This document shows, one piece after another, positions 34,902 through 48,046 of a stretch of DNA of 64,000 bases. The DNA is from Delphinapterus leucas (taxonomy: Eukaryota > Chordata > Mammalia > Artiodactyla > Monodontidae). The stretch covers positions 7,517,991 through 7,581,990 of the forward strand of contig NW_022098049.1 in the NCBI RefSeq assembly GCF_002288925.2, read 5' to 3'. Numbering within the stretch: the stretch's first letter is position 1; the number at the start of each line of letters is the position of its first letter. Under the pieces are notes generated by a model. It saw nothing but the letters and a program-made list of their open reading frames with translations, searched no databases and was not told the DNA's origin. The position numbers and the translations under genes are program-made.

Positions 34902-37335
34902 CTTGTTTTTTCCAGCATTCAGCTCAAATGCTGGAAGCACAGCCCCTGTTCATCTGAGGAGTGGAAGTATGGGGCACTGAGAAGCATCCTGTGTGTAACG
35001 TCAGCAGCAGCACAGAATACCTGCAAGCAGGAAGCAGCACATGGCAACAGCAGCTCGTATGAAAGGAAGAAGCAAAGATGTTACTGTTTGTTAGTTTCAA
35101 GATTAACAGTTGGATGAGGCTGCTACGCAAGGGGAAATGATCAACCTAAAATAAAATCTGATTTGCATAATGCAGCCAAAAAATGGAAAGTTGACAGGTC
35201 ATCCACAGAAACAGGTTTTAAGCTCTTTATCTGTGCTATTTTAGACTATTAAAAGTGTCCTTAAGATTCAGATTCTTCCATATTCTCTGATATCAATCAG
35301 AAACTTTCAATGTCCTCTACTCTACCTGTAACTCCCCCTGTAGCTCCCTGTAGCTGAATGGCTGCATGAGGGGGAATTTGACCCACAGGCAGCAGAGATC
35401 TGCAGGTGCTAACTACTCAGGGCTTGGGCCCCACTTGGTAAGTCACTTCACAGTTCAGATCTGCAGCAAAGATTCAATGTACCACTTTCAGCAATACTTC
35501 CTCAATGATTCTAAGGACCTATTCCATGCAAGAAACCACCACCAACCTGCCAACTTTCCAAGCCAAAGAAAAGATACTGCATAAAACTGTGACTCATAAA
35601 AGTCCCCTTCCCTGTGTAGGCATAAGTTACCCCTTAGATGTGTACACATCTTGAGAGCGTGGACTATGCTAGGCCCAGAGTGGTGGCTCAATAAATGCGA
35701 GTCAAATGAATCTGCCTCTATGTTGAAGGCATCTAGAATTAAAGGTGTATAGGATAGCACTGGAACTCACAGAATGCTGTTTATTGCTCATGAATTATTT
35801 ATTTTCAAAACTTAAGCGTTCCCTACAATCCCTCACTGCCATATTCAAGACTTTTTGCTAAACCATTCCGATTCTTGCACTGGTGTCGGGACGAGCAGTG
35901 TGAACCGGGAAAGTGGAACGGGTCGGTCCCCTTTAAGACCCTTAAAGCCGAACCTGCCATCACAAGGCACAGCCACCTCACACATTTTGTAACCAAGCCC
36001 AGTCTTGCTTCTCTCTGTGAAGCTCCATCTCTAACGGCTAACGGCTAGAGTCCTTGCTGGTCCCACACGGTCTGGCACTGCTACTGCAGGGGGCCCCCCA
36101 GTCCCACGGGGTCACTGACATCCCAGCATTCAACCACCACTAGTTAGCCTTTGCCTCTGGTGTGCATCCCGGCCCTGGAAGCAGCAGGGCCTGGCTGTGG
36201 AGCCAGGCGCCACGTCGAGAAGTGGACGCCTCTGTTAAGAGCTCGGGCCGAGGCCAGGGAGACCTTGTATCACTTCCTACTGGCTCCGTGGGACCTGCTC
36301 AAGTGAGCCATCCTGTGACACCCATGCCCTCCTCACCCGATACCGGCGCAGACAGTGTTCCAGTCTCTCCTCCTTCCCCTCTAACTGTCCTTAGAGCCGT
36401 ATACCGGCCCATTCTCACCTCCCTTTGCCCTCACATTGATGATGATGGGAGGAGGATAAAAATAACAGAAACGTGTTTCATACAGATTATCTTATTTAAT
36501 CCTCGCAGTAACCTATAAGGACGTTTCTGTTACCCATATTTTACAGAGAAGGAGACTGAAGCTCAGGGTCGCCCTGGATCCTGCAGCTAGTCAGAGACAG
36601 AGCCAAGATTCAAGCCCAGGTCTTCCTGACCCTCAACCAAGTATTCGTAAGCATCGTGTTCACCAACCTTCCAACCGGACACAGTGGGGTGCAGAGGACG
36701 GAGGCACCTTTAAAAGACAAAATCAGCCAAGGATTCGCTAATCAGGCCATGAGACAAACAACTTCAAAAACCTTTCCCTTCCCAATCTAGGGGTTCTCTG
36801 TGAAGAAGCCAAAGAGCAACTGAAATCAGCACTTTGCTTGAGAACCCAAAGCTGCTCTTTAAGGAGGGGGAGGGGACAAAAGCCAAGTGGGAGGAGGTCA
36901 TCCTGCAGCTCGCAGGGGCTGTGCCACCTGAACTGCCCACTAGCAGCTGCACGTGGGTCCATCTGCTAACCAGCCCCTGTGCTCGGCGTGGCAGCAGTGA
37001 GCCGAGTCCTCAGAGAGGGGCTCCACTCGGCTTCAGCTGCACCCGGGGAACTGCAGCGCAGTCTTCATGGACTTCACGGACAGCCAGACGGGACGCTGGG
37101 TGTGATTCTCCCTAACGCTGACGGCTGGCATGTGCAGCCCCACTCAGAAAACAGGCGTAAGGTCCGTAGCTAATCACAACAGCACATGGAGGCGCACAGG
37201 CTCGTGAAAGCTTCTAGGTGCGCCTTACAACATCAGTGACTGAAGATCACCACTGAGGGTGACTGGTAGGAAAACCCTCGAGAAGAACTGGTGGGCTTCT
37301 CCTTGGGGTCAGCCAAGCAAACAGGAGCTCATTTT
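34899..37335. other. Moderately GC-rich intronic stretch
   Basis: Apart from the MIR at 36450-36650, unique. 36040-36420 and 36900-37150 are GC-rich with scattered CpG but below what a CpG-island promoter would show. No initiator, acceptor or donor set was found. Confidence 0.45.
36450..36650 (-). repeat. MIR
   Basis: cttatttaatcctcgcagta, then gagaaggagactgaagctca and caagattcaagcccaggtct. Confidence 0.8.
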
Positions 37336-37349
37336 AAAAAGAGGGACAG

Positions 37350-37557
37350 GGCTTCCCTGGTGGCGCAGTGGTTGGGAGTCCGCCTGCTGATGCAGGGGAA
37401 GCGGGTTTGTGCCCCCGTCCAGGAAGATCCCACATGCCGCGGAGCGGCTGGGCCCGTGAGCCATGGCCGGTGAGCCTGCGCGGCCGGAGCCCGGACCCCA
37501 AAACCGGAAGAGAAAAAAAAGGGGGGGGCCCCCCCCAAAAAAAAAAAAAAAAAAAAA
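37350..37557 (+). mobile_element. 200-bp CHR SINE with aberrant 3' half
   Basis: The 5' part to about 37480 is a normal copy, and a TSD (aaaaagagggacag, 37336-37349 and 37558-37571) brackets it. The 3' part should carry the usual tctgtgctccgcaacggg body but instead reads as broken sequence, then runs of 8 A, 8 G, 8 C and about 23 A. This looks like a sequencing or gap-filling error rather than biology. Confidence 0.85.
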
Positions 37558-37571
37558 AAAAAGAGGGACAG

Positions 37572-38299
37572 CTTCTCCACTGGGTACTTCTAAGCCGGCT
37601 CTGGTCCACAGAGAGGTCACTTTTGTCCCTGTTGAACAATGTGAGAGTCACAGAGAGGAACATCCAGAGATGGGGCGCATCCATCCACAAATACGTGCTC
37701 CTCCACAGGCCAAGGTCCATACTAGATGTGGGGCCGCTGGGCAAAGACTAGACAGTTCTCTTCTTCAAGGGGGGAAAGGCAGGAAACAACGGGGTGCACA
37801 CCAACGTTTCTGAAAGGAGAGAGGCTTGGTGTTCAGAGGCACCAGGGAGGTCAGGTGGCCAAAGCCCGTGGCCACATGGAGGATAAAGTGACAGATCACG
37901 CAGGGATCAGAGGCCACGGAAAGGAGTCTGGGTTTTATTCTGAAGGCAAAGGTTAGTCAAAGATGAGGCCGCTGGGGTTTTACAAGAACGAGGCGATTTC
38001 TCCTGAACTTCAGAAACACGACTCCGGCTGATGTGCTGGGAATGGAAGCAAGGGCCAATCAGCTGCGTATTTCACAAGCAGAACTTCTCTTAAGTCTTTC
38101 TGCTGTGGCTCAATCCACTTCTTCCTCTAGGATCACACCCCGTATTTAAGGCTTCCTCCAAAAACCTCCTCCCCCCTGCACACCCACTCAGTACCTGGGC
38201 GGATGGCAGCAAGACACTCAGCTGGACCCGAGAGGCCAGGAAACCCTGCCAACCCCACCTCTGCAGCAGTTCTTAAACCCATCTCCAGGGCTCCTGCCT
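37572..38299. other. Intronic stretch, nothing recognised
   Basis: Unique sequence. Open frames here extend from the SINE to the left and have no support. Confidence 0.45.
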
Positions 38300-38800
38300 G
38301 ACTTCAGGACGGGGTCATGCCCCAGGAAGACGGAGGAGCCTTTCTAAACTATGAATCTGACTGCGTCGCTCTCGTGTGCTGAGACCCAGAGACTCAGAAA
38401 GCCCTCTCTGCCTCACCAGACACTGCTTCCGCAGACTCCCTTCTGCAGCATGCCGACCTGCGTCTCTCCCACCTTTCACTCTACATTCCTGGTAGTCCAG
38501 ATACATGGTGTCCAAACGTACTAAGCGCCTGTCTGGCCTCTGTGACTCTGGAGATGCCAATTCCAATAGCTACAATTCTCTCCTTTCTCAAAAATACTTC
38601 TGCCTTTTGCCTTTTCTTCACCATCTTAACCATCTTACAAACGCATGCTCAGCCTTTAAGACTGAGTTTGTCATCTCTGTTAAACCTTCCCCTTCCCTCT
38701 GAGAAAGAATCACTCTTCATCCTGTAGTGCTGTGAGAGCACTTATCATAATGACTTTTTCCCTTACATTTCTATCTCCAACAAAAGGTAGCTATTAATCC
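38300..38800 (+). mobile_element. L2-like remnants
   Basis: Pieces such as tgaatctgactgcgtcgctc, then ctgccttttgccttttcttc and ttaaaccttccccttccctc, resemble L2 in one orientation. Diverged. Confidence 0.5.
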
Positions 38801-39379
38801 TTCAAGATACTACATATGTACTCACTTCCTTTCCCCAGCTGTAGAGCCAGCTTCCCAGCCCTGCCCCAGGACCGCACGTGTGTGACCGGGAGACCCAGCT
38901 GTTCACAGTGCACAGGTCACAGTGCACAGGTAGGACCCCACGCAGGATCCGGGTCAGCTAACTCTGACTCCTACCCCTCAGACCTCTCAGGTTCCCAGCT
39001 TTCTGACCTGTAAATTTGGAAGACTGGACCAACATGCAGCTTCTTCTAGCTCTAATTTTTCTGAAAACCAACTATTTTCAAGTACTAGGGACCGTATACT
39101 ACTGCTTCAACTCTCTTAGCATATTAGATTTTGTTTTAAGGAAAAGACACCTTAATTTTTTAAAGTAACATGATTGGTACCAACAGCAACTGATGCTGGC
39201 AAGGACCTTACGTTTAAGATCTCTATGCAGTTCAAAGGATAAACCACGGCTTTGGTCTCAGATTCTAATTCCAGGTCATTTCTGGGTCCCTTTTTTGCAT
39301 CCTCTGTCTTCCAAGAAATGTTTTGCAAAGTTCATCTTGAATGTTGCATTCAAAGACTTTATCAATCACGTAAAACAAG

Positions 39380-39530
39380 CATTACTAATGCCTTTTTAAA
39401 GATGAAGAAAATGAGTCAGACCAAGTATCCAGGGCCAAAAACCTAGGAAATGGCAAAACCAGGCTTTTCACCCTGGAAAGTCTAACTCCAAAGTCTGTGT
39501 TCTTTCTGCCACATTCGAATAAAAGACACG
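39380..39530 (-). repeat. MIR fragment
   Basis: aagatgaagaaaatgagtca, then ctccaaagtctgtgttcttt. It supplies much of the long minus-strand open frame at 39385-39888. Confidence 0.65.
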
Positions 39531-40039
39531 CTTTATTCCACTTCTTATTATGCTTAAGTATACCGCACACTAAGCTTTCTATAGGTGGCTCAGCTGCCCA
39601 GCTCCTGAGGATACAAGTTCTAACGGAAGACAAGCCATAAGCCACTGGTGACGGCCCCAGTTCAGTTGAGTTTAGAACTCCTGTGTACTCTCCAACACAA
39701 ACCTCAGACCTGCCGACTGCAGATCTGGCCATCGTTAAGTAATGGTTTTTACAAAGAAAGACAGGCCTAATCTGACAGAGAACATCAAGAAACTCCAGCT
39801 CCACACGTGCGTGAAGGTGATTACTAAAAGCGAAGGACCGTTTCTTGCGAAAAGAACAACAAAATGGATTCAAGCGGCGTTTTCCCATACTGCAATCTGC
39901 AGAAAACTATTTCTAAGACGCTGGGAAGTATTCTGGGGAAAAAAGAGGCCATGACAAATTTGGAAAACACCATATGCTAACTATACCTTTCTTTTGGATA
40001 CCCAAGGCACACTAGAATATCAAAGACTGGGATATTTTA

Positions 40040-40960
40040 AAGAAACATGTTTAACTTTATGACCCAGCAATTCTCCATTAAAGTAACTGAAATAATTGAT
40101 TAAAATCAGGATTTCTTCTTGGCACACCTATGGAACAATATTTGTTGGGACATCAATGTAGAAAACTTCATATTTTAAAAAAGTCTAACAAAGTTAAGCC
40201 TCAAAAAATGCACTACGTATATCAGTTGAGAGGTCTAATGATGTTCTCATGTCAACAAGACATAATATCAGGAAAGAGCCAAGACAAAAACCAAGATAAA
40301 ACCAAAAAACAAAACAACAACAAAACAAGATAAAAGGACTAAGAGGGGAAAATAATCACAACAATGAGAAGAGGAAAAAAGTTGACGTCTGTAGGACATT
40401 ATTAGTATGTGGAATTCTTATTTCGCTACTATCATGATCCAGAAGGCTGAGGACAAAAGACATTAACAGAGAAACTGAAAACTGTAATAAACCTATGCAA
40501 AGAATTTCAATCACACCGATAACTTTTAAATTCCAAGTAAAACAATACTGAAGTGTCTTTTTGTCCTTATAGAGATGTTAAAAAAATAGAAAAGGTAATA
40601 AAAACAATGAATGGATAGGCTACAGAGAAACAGTCCCAGCTGATACACAGGACAAACTGCATTCCAAGTCATGCTGCTCTTTCATCTGACACAGTAATCC
40701 TATTCCAGATAATTCCTATCAGACGACCACCACCCCCTCAAGAATAAATTTAAAAAAGATACTATAAAACACGTCACCAGATTTTACAGTGCAAAAAGCA
40801 AGAAATAACCTAAATCCAACAACAGGGAGATGGCCAAGTAAAATAGGAAACAAATAAGAGGGCTTATATGGTCACTCAAACGTATGTATGTAACAATTAG
40901 AAAGGATAAGGACAGCCATTTATTGAAGGTCTATTTTGTGAGACGTGCAAATACTATGAA
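40040..40960 (+). mobile_element. Decayed old L1 remnants
   Basis: Includes tgacccagcaattctccatt at 40060 and the later aagaaataacctaaatccaa / caacagggagatggccaagt segment, both typical of the L1 ORF2-3' junction. Much internal decay and uncertain ends. Confidence 0.5.
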
Positions 40961-41360
40961 ATTCCATTATTTACAATGTAAAATTACAGATATTATAAAG
41001 ATGTGAATTATCGCTTAGAAAGGTTCACAGAGATGTTTTAAAAGCTGTTGCTACCTCAGACTGCTATGATTAGGAACTTTTTTTCTTCTAAAATAATTTC
41101 CTTATGCAATATTATACGGTTGATGTAGTAATTAAGTTTTTTTTAAAGCCTTTTAACAGTGTCTTATAATACATGCTTTTCCCTCAGCAACTGCAAGAGA
41201 TCCAACAAGATGCTTTCATCGAAAATGAGGGAGAAATAGTACACATTCTCAGTAATTTCCTTGCTGCCTTGCAAACTGTACATTTAAAAAATTAGTAGAA
41301 TATTGCGTTTCAAGAGCTCCTGTCTGGGGCCAGAAAGAAAACTGTAATCACAGCAATTAC

Positions 41361-41461
41361 CTCGTGAACCTCTAATTTCTGCTGTAGTTCTAAAGTTCGG
41401 AGGAGCATACCCACCCACAAGCACCACGGCTCTTTCATCTTGAAGCAATTTCAGCTCCGTT
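41361..41461 (-). CDS. Candidate alternative first coding exon of ASAP1
   Basis: A 101-base segment on the ASAP1 strand, bounded by a plausible acceptor (attattttcctaag) and a good donor (CACGAG|gtaatt). An in-frame TGA lies inside the segment before an ATG at 41438, which has A at -3. From that ATG, 26 codons run to the donor, starting MKEPWCLWVG and ending LELQQKLEVHE, and finish in phase 0. The exon at 28061 opens in phase 0, so splicing would keep frame and replace the normal ASAP1 N-terminus. The last part is leucine/glutamine rich and could extend the BAR helix. Splice sites, phase and stop position are seen. The isoform is inferred: I do not know it from annotated transcripts, and a chance match is possible. 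Confidence 0.35.
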
Positions 41462-41859
41462 CTTAGGAAAATAATAATTATAGGTACAACAAGGTATTTA
41501 AAGACCAAAAAATAGTCATGAAAACACCATTTTCCATGTTATAACATAATGAGAGTTTCTTAAAAGAATTAAAACCTAGACCGGAAAGGAGTCATGTCTT
41601 TGCAGGACCCTGAGAATTTATCAGGAACCTACCTCATAACAAAACAGAATTTTCACTGGTGAACGGATTAGAAACTACGGAGCTACTTAGCCTTTTGAAT
41701 TCCTACCAGTCCTGAGGTTCTATAATGTCCTAGTAAACCGTGTGTCCATGTCTTGACCCAATGATTCAAAATACGCTGCTGATAATTTAGAGTCATTCAG
41801 ACTTAATCACACAATTTTATCTAAAGTGGAGAATCACATAACTGCTGACTAGATGCTGG

Positions 41860-42100
41860 GAAAACATGGTGGTTAAGAGCATAGAATGTGGAGCCAGACG
41901 GCCTGGAGTCAAAGTCTAGCTCCACTACTCACTAACTGTATGACCTGGTCCAGGTACTTAATCCAGCTGTGCCTCAGTTTCCCCACCAGTGATCCATCTC
42001 CCAGAGTTCCATGGATTAAGTAAGGTAACCACACAGATGAAATACGCAGAACGGTGCTTGGGTCAGAGGCAGCGCTCAACAAATGTTAGCTAGAATCTGC
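41860..42100 (+). repeat. MIR, nearly complete
   Basis: gtggttaagagcatagaatg, ggagccagacggcctggagt, cagctgtgcctcagtttccc, and caacaaatgttagctagaat follow the full MIR order. It lies 400 bp from the candidate alternative exon. Confidence 0.88.
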
Positions 42101-42779
42101 AAGTGCAGGTACTTGGATTTATTTTTTCTAAGGTTCCTAAGAGGTATACAGTTAGCAAGAATAATTTTTATTGATACATGGCTGGTGGTGCTACTATAGA
42201 AGGAAAAGAAAACGGAGAGGCAGAGGCAAAACCTTCCACTCAGACCAGTTCTTTAGATCAGTGATCTCTCTACAATGCACACAGGAGAGTCCACTGTGAT
42301 GTGGGAAAAAAACAAACAGAACTCCTGTTTGTACTGTTCTATGTTAAATAATTATACAATATTGGTACAGAAGAGTATGTATAGATTATATACATGTATA
42401 TGCATATGGAATGCATGCTTAAAAAGATTTTACAAATGAGATGCACAGAAGCTTGGAAACCACTGCTCTGTTAATGAACATTAGGATTTTACTTCTCTTA
42501 AGTATGAACTGTGGGAAATGTGGAGTTAAGACAACAGTGCGGCCCAGGGGCTGTCTGCTGTCTGCATGTACAGAGATGACAGCACTGTCCAATGTTTAAA
42601 AGGACGTTGCCAGAAATGCCAATGGGTTTTTCTCGAGTAGCAGCAACCAGTCTAATAATGTTATTTAGAACACGGAAGGGCGCCAAAATTTCAAAATAAA
42701 AGAAAATTCCCTTACATATATTTTTTGTCACTTTTAATTTTTTGCGCCTGATTTTTCCAATTGCCCAAATATTATCACA

Positions 42780-42870
42780 ATCTTTCCTTTCTGAGGAAAT
42801 GAAGGCTCAGAGAGACTAGGTTACTTTTTCTAAGCCCACTTGGGTAATAAATGTGGTCTCAAAACTCAAG
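42780..42870 (-). repeat. MIR fragment
   Basis: aatgaaggctcagagagact and ttctaagcccacttgggtaa. Confidence 0.55.
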
Positions 42871-45800
42871 TCTCCCAAATCAGAATTTAATTAAAAAAAA
42901 TTATTCTGTTCACAGGTGTTCTGTAATTTTGAAGATACTACACTGCTAAAAGCACATGAAAGTGGATATTTCTCCCTAATCTTCTGCTTCCTACCACAAG
43001 GCACTTAGGAAACATGCTTTACTGGCCAAAAGAAAAACTTCAGAAAATTTTGTTTTTAACGTAACACAGAGCAAATGGAAAATACAAATTCTAAACTTCA
43101 CCCATAATCCCACAACTCGAAAACACTATTTTCTTTTTTCTTGACTTGCCATCTTTGCTCGTGTTACGTGATCTCTATGTAACTAATCAATGTTACATGC
43201 GATCTGTATTCTGCTTTTTCACTTAATTTTGTACTGCAAACACGTGTGCTTATTCTGCCCGCATGAGCACGGCCATTACTACTTCAGCATTCCATCACTC
43301 TGGTATGTCATCTGTCTCCTATACATTTCTCTTACTGAAAGCTAACTTAATGGCCAGTTTTTTCACTTTCGTAAATAAAAGTATTTAAGACCTACTTTGC
43401 AGCATGGCTGTCAAATAATCAAGTTGCTTTTAATAAGGATAATTTTAAGTTGTACGTGTTTTTAAACATGCTTATGAAACACCAGCAGATATCTTTTAAT
43501 ATATAATTCACATGCCCCCAAGTAACAACACTAACAGGTCTTTAAGGTTTTTGACTTCTAAAATGCTGTCACATACCAGAAATGTCACAAAGATCTAACT
43601 AATCCTCTTGCAAATTACTGTTGAGTGCAATTTAGGAGAGTGGTTAACTCAAAGTTGTAGGCATCTTAAAAGGATGCATCGGCTAATGTGGAACACTCCT
43701 CATTCTAACCCCCCTCCCAGAGCTGTCCCTTACAGGCACCCTTTCAAATAAAGCTCTCTCAGCAAAGCCAATTCACACAGATGTCTTATTATCAGGAGAA
43801 TGCTCACAGACCCCAGGACCCACTGATTCAATATTACTTGAGGAAAACAAGGATGAGGTACCAGAGTTTGCTCTGCAGCACAAATGAATATCATGCTCCA
43901 CTGGGTGCTGTTTCCATAAAGATAAATCTCCCTGTTTACAGGAGCTGAAGAAATTTTCCATAAATCAAACCTTTGAAATTAAACCTTATTCCCTCAAAGA
44001 TGCACATATTAACATTTCAGAAATGCTTTCCTCAACAGGCATCAAGTTTTGTTGTTGCTTTATCAGAAAGAGTTCTTTTGTAATGTAAATAACACCCTCC
44101 TACATTCAGACAGAGCTTGCTTGAAATGGGGCTGCATCTACAGAGTATTTGGAAAGCAACTTCAATCTCCACTGTATGAATTCATTCGTTTGACAATTAT
44201 CTGGTGAGAACAATATCCCAGAGTCAAGGAATACAGAGATGGTCCCTGACCTCAGGGATCGTGACGGATTACTCCAATCACGTTTATTAAGTAGCTAGAT
44301 ACAAATGTTTTTAAACATCAATGCTCCTCTATAGTATGACATCTGGGGTAAGTATGCCAAGACAAAAATGTATCAATATTTACCTAGAAGCGAAGCATGT
44401 AGTAAATTTTAGAAAATGATTAAGAAAAAAATATAGCATGAAGCCAGGAATGATAAAGAAAATTCAGTCTCACTGATAAATACATATAAAAGCTTTTATT
44501 AAATTACATTTTGTGGATTGAGTTATACTGCAAAGGGAGGGGACAAATTCCCTTTGAGTGATTCTTTAATACACTGCTGGGAGTAAAATTAAAGGGACAC
44601 ACTAATGGTTTAAGAAGTGGTTTCCATTTCGAATACCAACATTAAAAAAAAAGAAGAAACTGGAGTACAAAAGCTCTAAGAAAGCCATCAGCTTATAATG
44701 AATAATTTTATAAAAACTAAGTTAGGTGTTTTCCAAGTGTCCATACTGACTGTTCAGTAAAGTAACATGTTCAATGGCCATTTCTTGGGGAGCCTGAGTG
44801 AGCCCAGTGCAGTTACTATAACGCACACCCTCAAGGAAAGCTTCCCCTCACTTTAAATGCATTCTGGCTGCTATCATGACGCTTAGTAGAATGTTGAGTG
44901 ACGTTTTACTATCCAGATACCCCAGAGAGCCTCCAAATGACTCCACTTCTCAAAAGTGAACACACAGTGCCCTCATCATCCAATGACAAGGCCCGCTATG
45001 AACTCACGAGCAGTCCAACCCAGTCCCCGTCAAACCACAATAATTAAGTCCTACTCGGCTAATGTTTCATCACACAGCCCGACTTTGAAGGAGTGTTTCA
45101 TTCCATGAGCTTTCCTCTGACGGCTGAAGTTGAAAATGCACAAGGTTTTAGAACTTTCACATATTCAGAATATCCTTAAATCTGAGAACTATTCACTTAG
45201 ATCAGCATTTCCCCAAAGCTATGCCCAACTAGTCCAATTAACGCTGTGAGAAAAGGGGGATCTACAGTCAGTAAGTCTGGCAAATGCTCCACATCACACC
45301 CCCTTTTGAAGATTCACAGAGCATTAATCTATGAAAAGCCCATGAGATGCCTGTTTCTTTAACTTTGTTTAACACAGTATTCCCCAAACTTATTGGCCTC
45401 AAAAGCACACTTCAAGCCTCTATCCTTTTTCACAAGTACCCACTAACATCTCAGAGCTAGCTCTCTACATAATACACTTTGGGTAACACAGACTTGGATC
45501 ATAATATTCCAGAAAACCTGTTATAATTTATATCAGAGAAAGCAAATAGGTGGCTCACAGTCTATATTCAACTTGCAAATTATCTTCTGTAAATTTTTGA
45601 ATTAACTTCCAAACATTTTTAAAACTTGGGAGATGTGAAATAAAAACTCCAAAGTCCAACTTTCCCTATAAAATGCCTTGGTTGAGCTGAACGCACCTTC
45701 TCCCAGGAATGACCATCAGCAGGGCCTCAAGAGGACGGCCAGTCTAGGGTCTCCAGCTGCCACGGAACCACCAGGTCTGTGCTGGTCACCCAGGCCCGGC

Positions 45801-45984
45801 CCCACTGTCACAAGGGCTCCTATGAATTCTATCCATGTTCTGGGCAATGGCTCCACGATGGAAGATGTCAGGGCATGTTGGGTTGCTGGAGGAGAAAGTC
45901 ACTGTCGATCTGCCCATCTCTCCAGTCTATCTCCTCTGTGAAGGTTTGCCAAGGACAATCTCTGTTTACACCCACTGCCCTGGC
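42871..45984. other. Repeat-poor intronic stretch
   Basis: About 3 kb, AT-rich, with few recognisable repeats (a possible old L1 piece at 43080-43380). No coding support. Confidence 0.45.
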
Positions 45985-46170
45985 ATAATGAATAAGAGAG
46001 CAGCCTCACTCTTGCCCCGTTTTGGATAAGTTATACAGTCACTGTAGCTGTGAAGCCTTCCCAGACCTCCCGGACATTCACTCACCTCCTCCACGCTCAA
46101 GTCCCACGGACATATTTTACTGCCTCAGAATGTCCTTCAGTGCTTCCCCATTGTTTCATGTGAGCCTTGC
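45985..46170 (+). mobile_element. L2-like remnant
   Basis: gtgaagccttcccagacctc followed by ctcacctcctccacgctcaa, typical of an L2 3' end. Short and diverged. Confidence 0.45.
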
Positions 46171-46179
46171 AGAAACAAG

Positions 46180-46370
46180 ACAGACATCTGAGCCCAGATG
46201 AGCTGGGTCAGATCCCGGGCTCTGCCTCTGAACGGCTTTGTGAGTACAGAGAAGTCCCCTAATGCCTCTCAGATTCAGGACCTGCACCAGGCTATTTCAC
46301 AGAGTTCATGGAAAGATCAGGGATGCAGCAAGTGACTGGTAAACAGCAGGAGTTCAGTAAACAGTACTTT
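46180..46370 (+). repeat. MIR
   Basis: tgggtcagatcccgggctct, then ggtaaacagcaggagttcag. Confidence 0.6.
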
Positions 46371-47690
46371 TAGTTCTAAGAATATAACTCCATGGAATTA
46401 TGTCTGTCTCTCTCACAGTTCTTAAATTTCAAATGCACTGGTTTGGGTTCTCATGGTAGATACGTAATACTTGATTGTGGACTGACCTGCTGATTTCTTC
46501 CTTTAAAAAAAAAAAAAGAGCCAAGAAATGCCCTTGTCTCAATTCTCATGTTGCTTTAATTTTTCCAATTTTGGGTTAACTGGTATGGGAATATTTTTTT
46601 ATTTACCCCATCAATTTCAAAAATAAATTCCAGAAGGGCATCTGTCCATTTACGTACGGAAATTTTTTTTAAAGTTTTGAAGACTGGGGGTAAGAAGAAG
46701 AAGACAGGAAAAAATTCTCCCCAAAGAGTATGGTTCACAAAATTCACGACCTGAGTTAATTTAAGAAATAACAATCTGCCTGTAATTTAGAGAAACAAAG
46801 TGATGACTCATGCACTAAGATGAACTGGGTCCCCCCCCCCCAACACCCATGCCTTGGGATTACTAAATATCAGAGAACTTTCCCTTGGGATCTTCCCCAA
46901 AGCCTTTATTTGTTCCCAACCAGCTCCAAATATTCTCCTGTTTTCCACTCCTTTTAAAATTGTCCCCTTTCATTCCGGCTAATAACTGAAGCAATTTCTC
47001 AGGAGTTCTTGCTATGGAAAGAAAACCTCAAAGGGGATGCTTAAACGCTTAAAATTCACTTTCAACCCTTGCCAGACCTCTTTTGTGAGACTACACTGGA
47101 ATCGCCCTGGATGCAAGGCCTCCCCGCCCTCCAACTTTTCTCTCAAGTCTGAAGCTAGTATTCAAGGAATAGATGGGGCAAAACAAAAGAGAGCAGGGCT
47201 CTGATCCAGCAAGTGCCTTTTTCAGGTTGGCTATGACTATACAAAATTTTCAAGCAAAATTAGCATAAGTTAGAAATGCTGTTTTTAAAATCGAACCTAA
47301 TGAACCATCATTATCCTGCCATGCTCGCTCACTAATTATGCTGCCTCACGTGACTTTCATACATTTTGGTTTCTTATAATGGACGGCGGGGGGTGGTGGT
47401 GGTAGTATTTGCGTTACCATGTCTTCACCTGATATTACAGAAGGTTGGATTAGAGCTGAGCGCAATGAACCTCACACTTACAGGACAAGAGTTCCAAGAC
47501 AAGCAAATTGTATGTATTTGGCTACTTCTTGGGTGAGGATTAAGAAATATCAAGGCTTTCAAATTAATCACATTTATCTCTTAGCCATCGGCTATACTAA
47601 AGATTATAACAAACACCTTACCAAGTGATTCTGCTCTCTTCAAAACATTTTTGGGATAATGAATAGAGGATGTGTTACAATTTCTTTCTT
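46371..47690. other. Intronic stretch, nothing recognised
   Basis: Includes a C11 run at 46831-46841. The open frame at 47419-47628 is isolated. Confidence 0.45.
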
Positions 47691-48046
47691 TTTAAAAAAA
47701 ATAATAAATTTATTTGTTTATTCTTGGCTGCACTGGGTCTTCATTGCTGCGTGCGGGCTTCCTCTAGTTGCGGGGAGCAGGGACTACTCTTTGTTGCGGT
47801 GCACAGGCTTCTCATTGCAGTGGCTTCTCTTGTTGCGGAGCACGGGCTCTAGACGCGCGGGCTTCAGTAGTTGTGGCACGTGGGCTCAGTAATTGTGGCT
47901 CACGGGCTCTAGAGCGCAGGCTCAGTAGTTGTGGGGCACAGGCTTAGTTGCTCCGCGGCATGTGGGATCTTCCCAGACCAGGGCTCGAACCCGTGTCCCC
48001 TGCATTGGCAGGCGGATTCTTAACCACTGTACCACCAGGGAAGCCC
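47691..48046 (-). mobile_element. 330-bp CHR SINE, reverse
   Basis: T-rich head, tggctgcactgggtcttcat, repeated cagtagttgtgg units, and end taccaccagggaagccct. Full length. Confidence 0.92.

Larger units (their letters stand above)
38801..41360. other. Intronic stretch around old repeats
   Basis: Contains a short tandem duplication, tcacagtgcacagg, at about 38903-38932, the MIR at 39380-39530 and decayed L1 at 40.0-41.0 kb. The rest is unique. Confidence 0.45.

Noticed and set aside
36040..37150. Possible CpG-island promoter
   Set aside because: GC is raised but CpG density is modest, and there is no exon with a donor downstream on either strand.
39385..39888. 167-codon minus-strand open frame
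   Set aside because: Its C-terminal part overlaps a MIR, and there is no acceptor or donor in phase with ASAP1 and no recognised domain.
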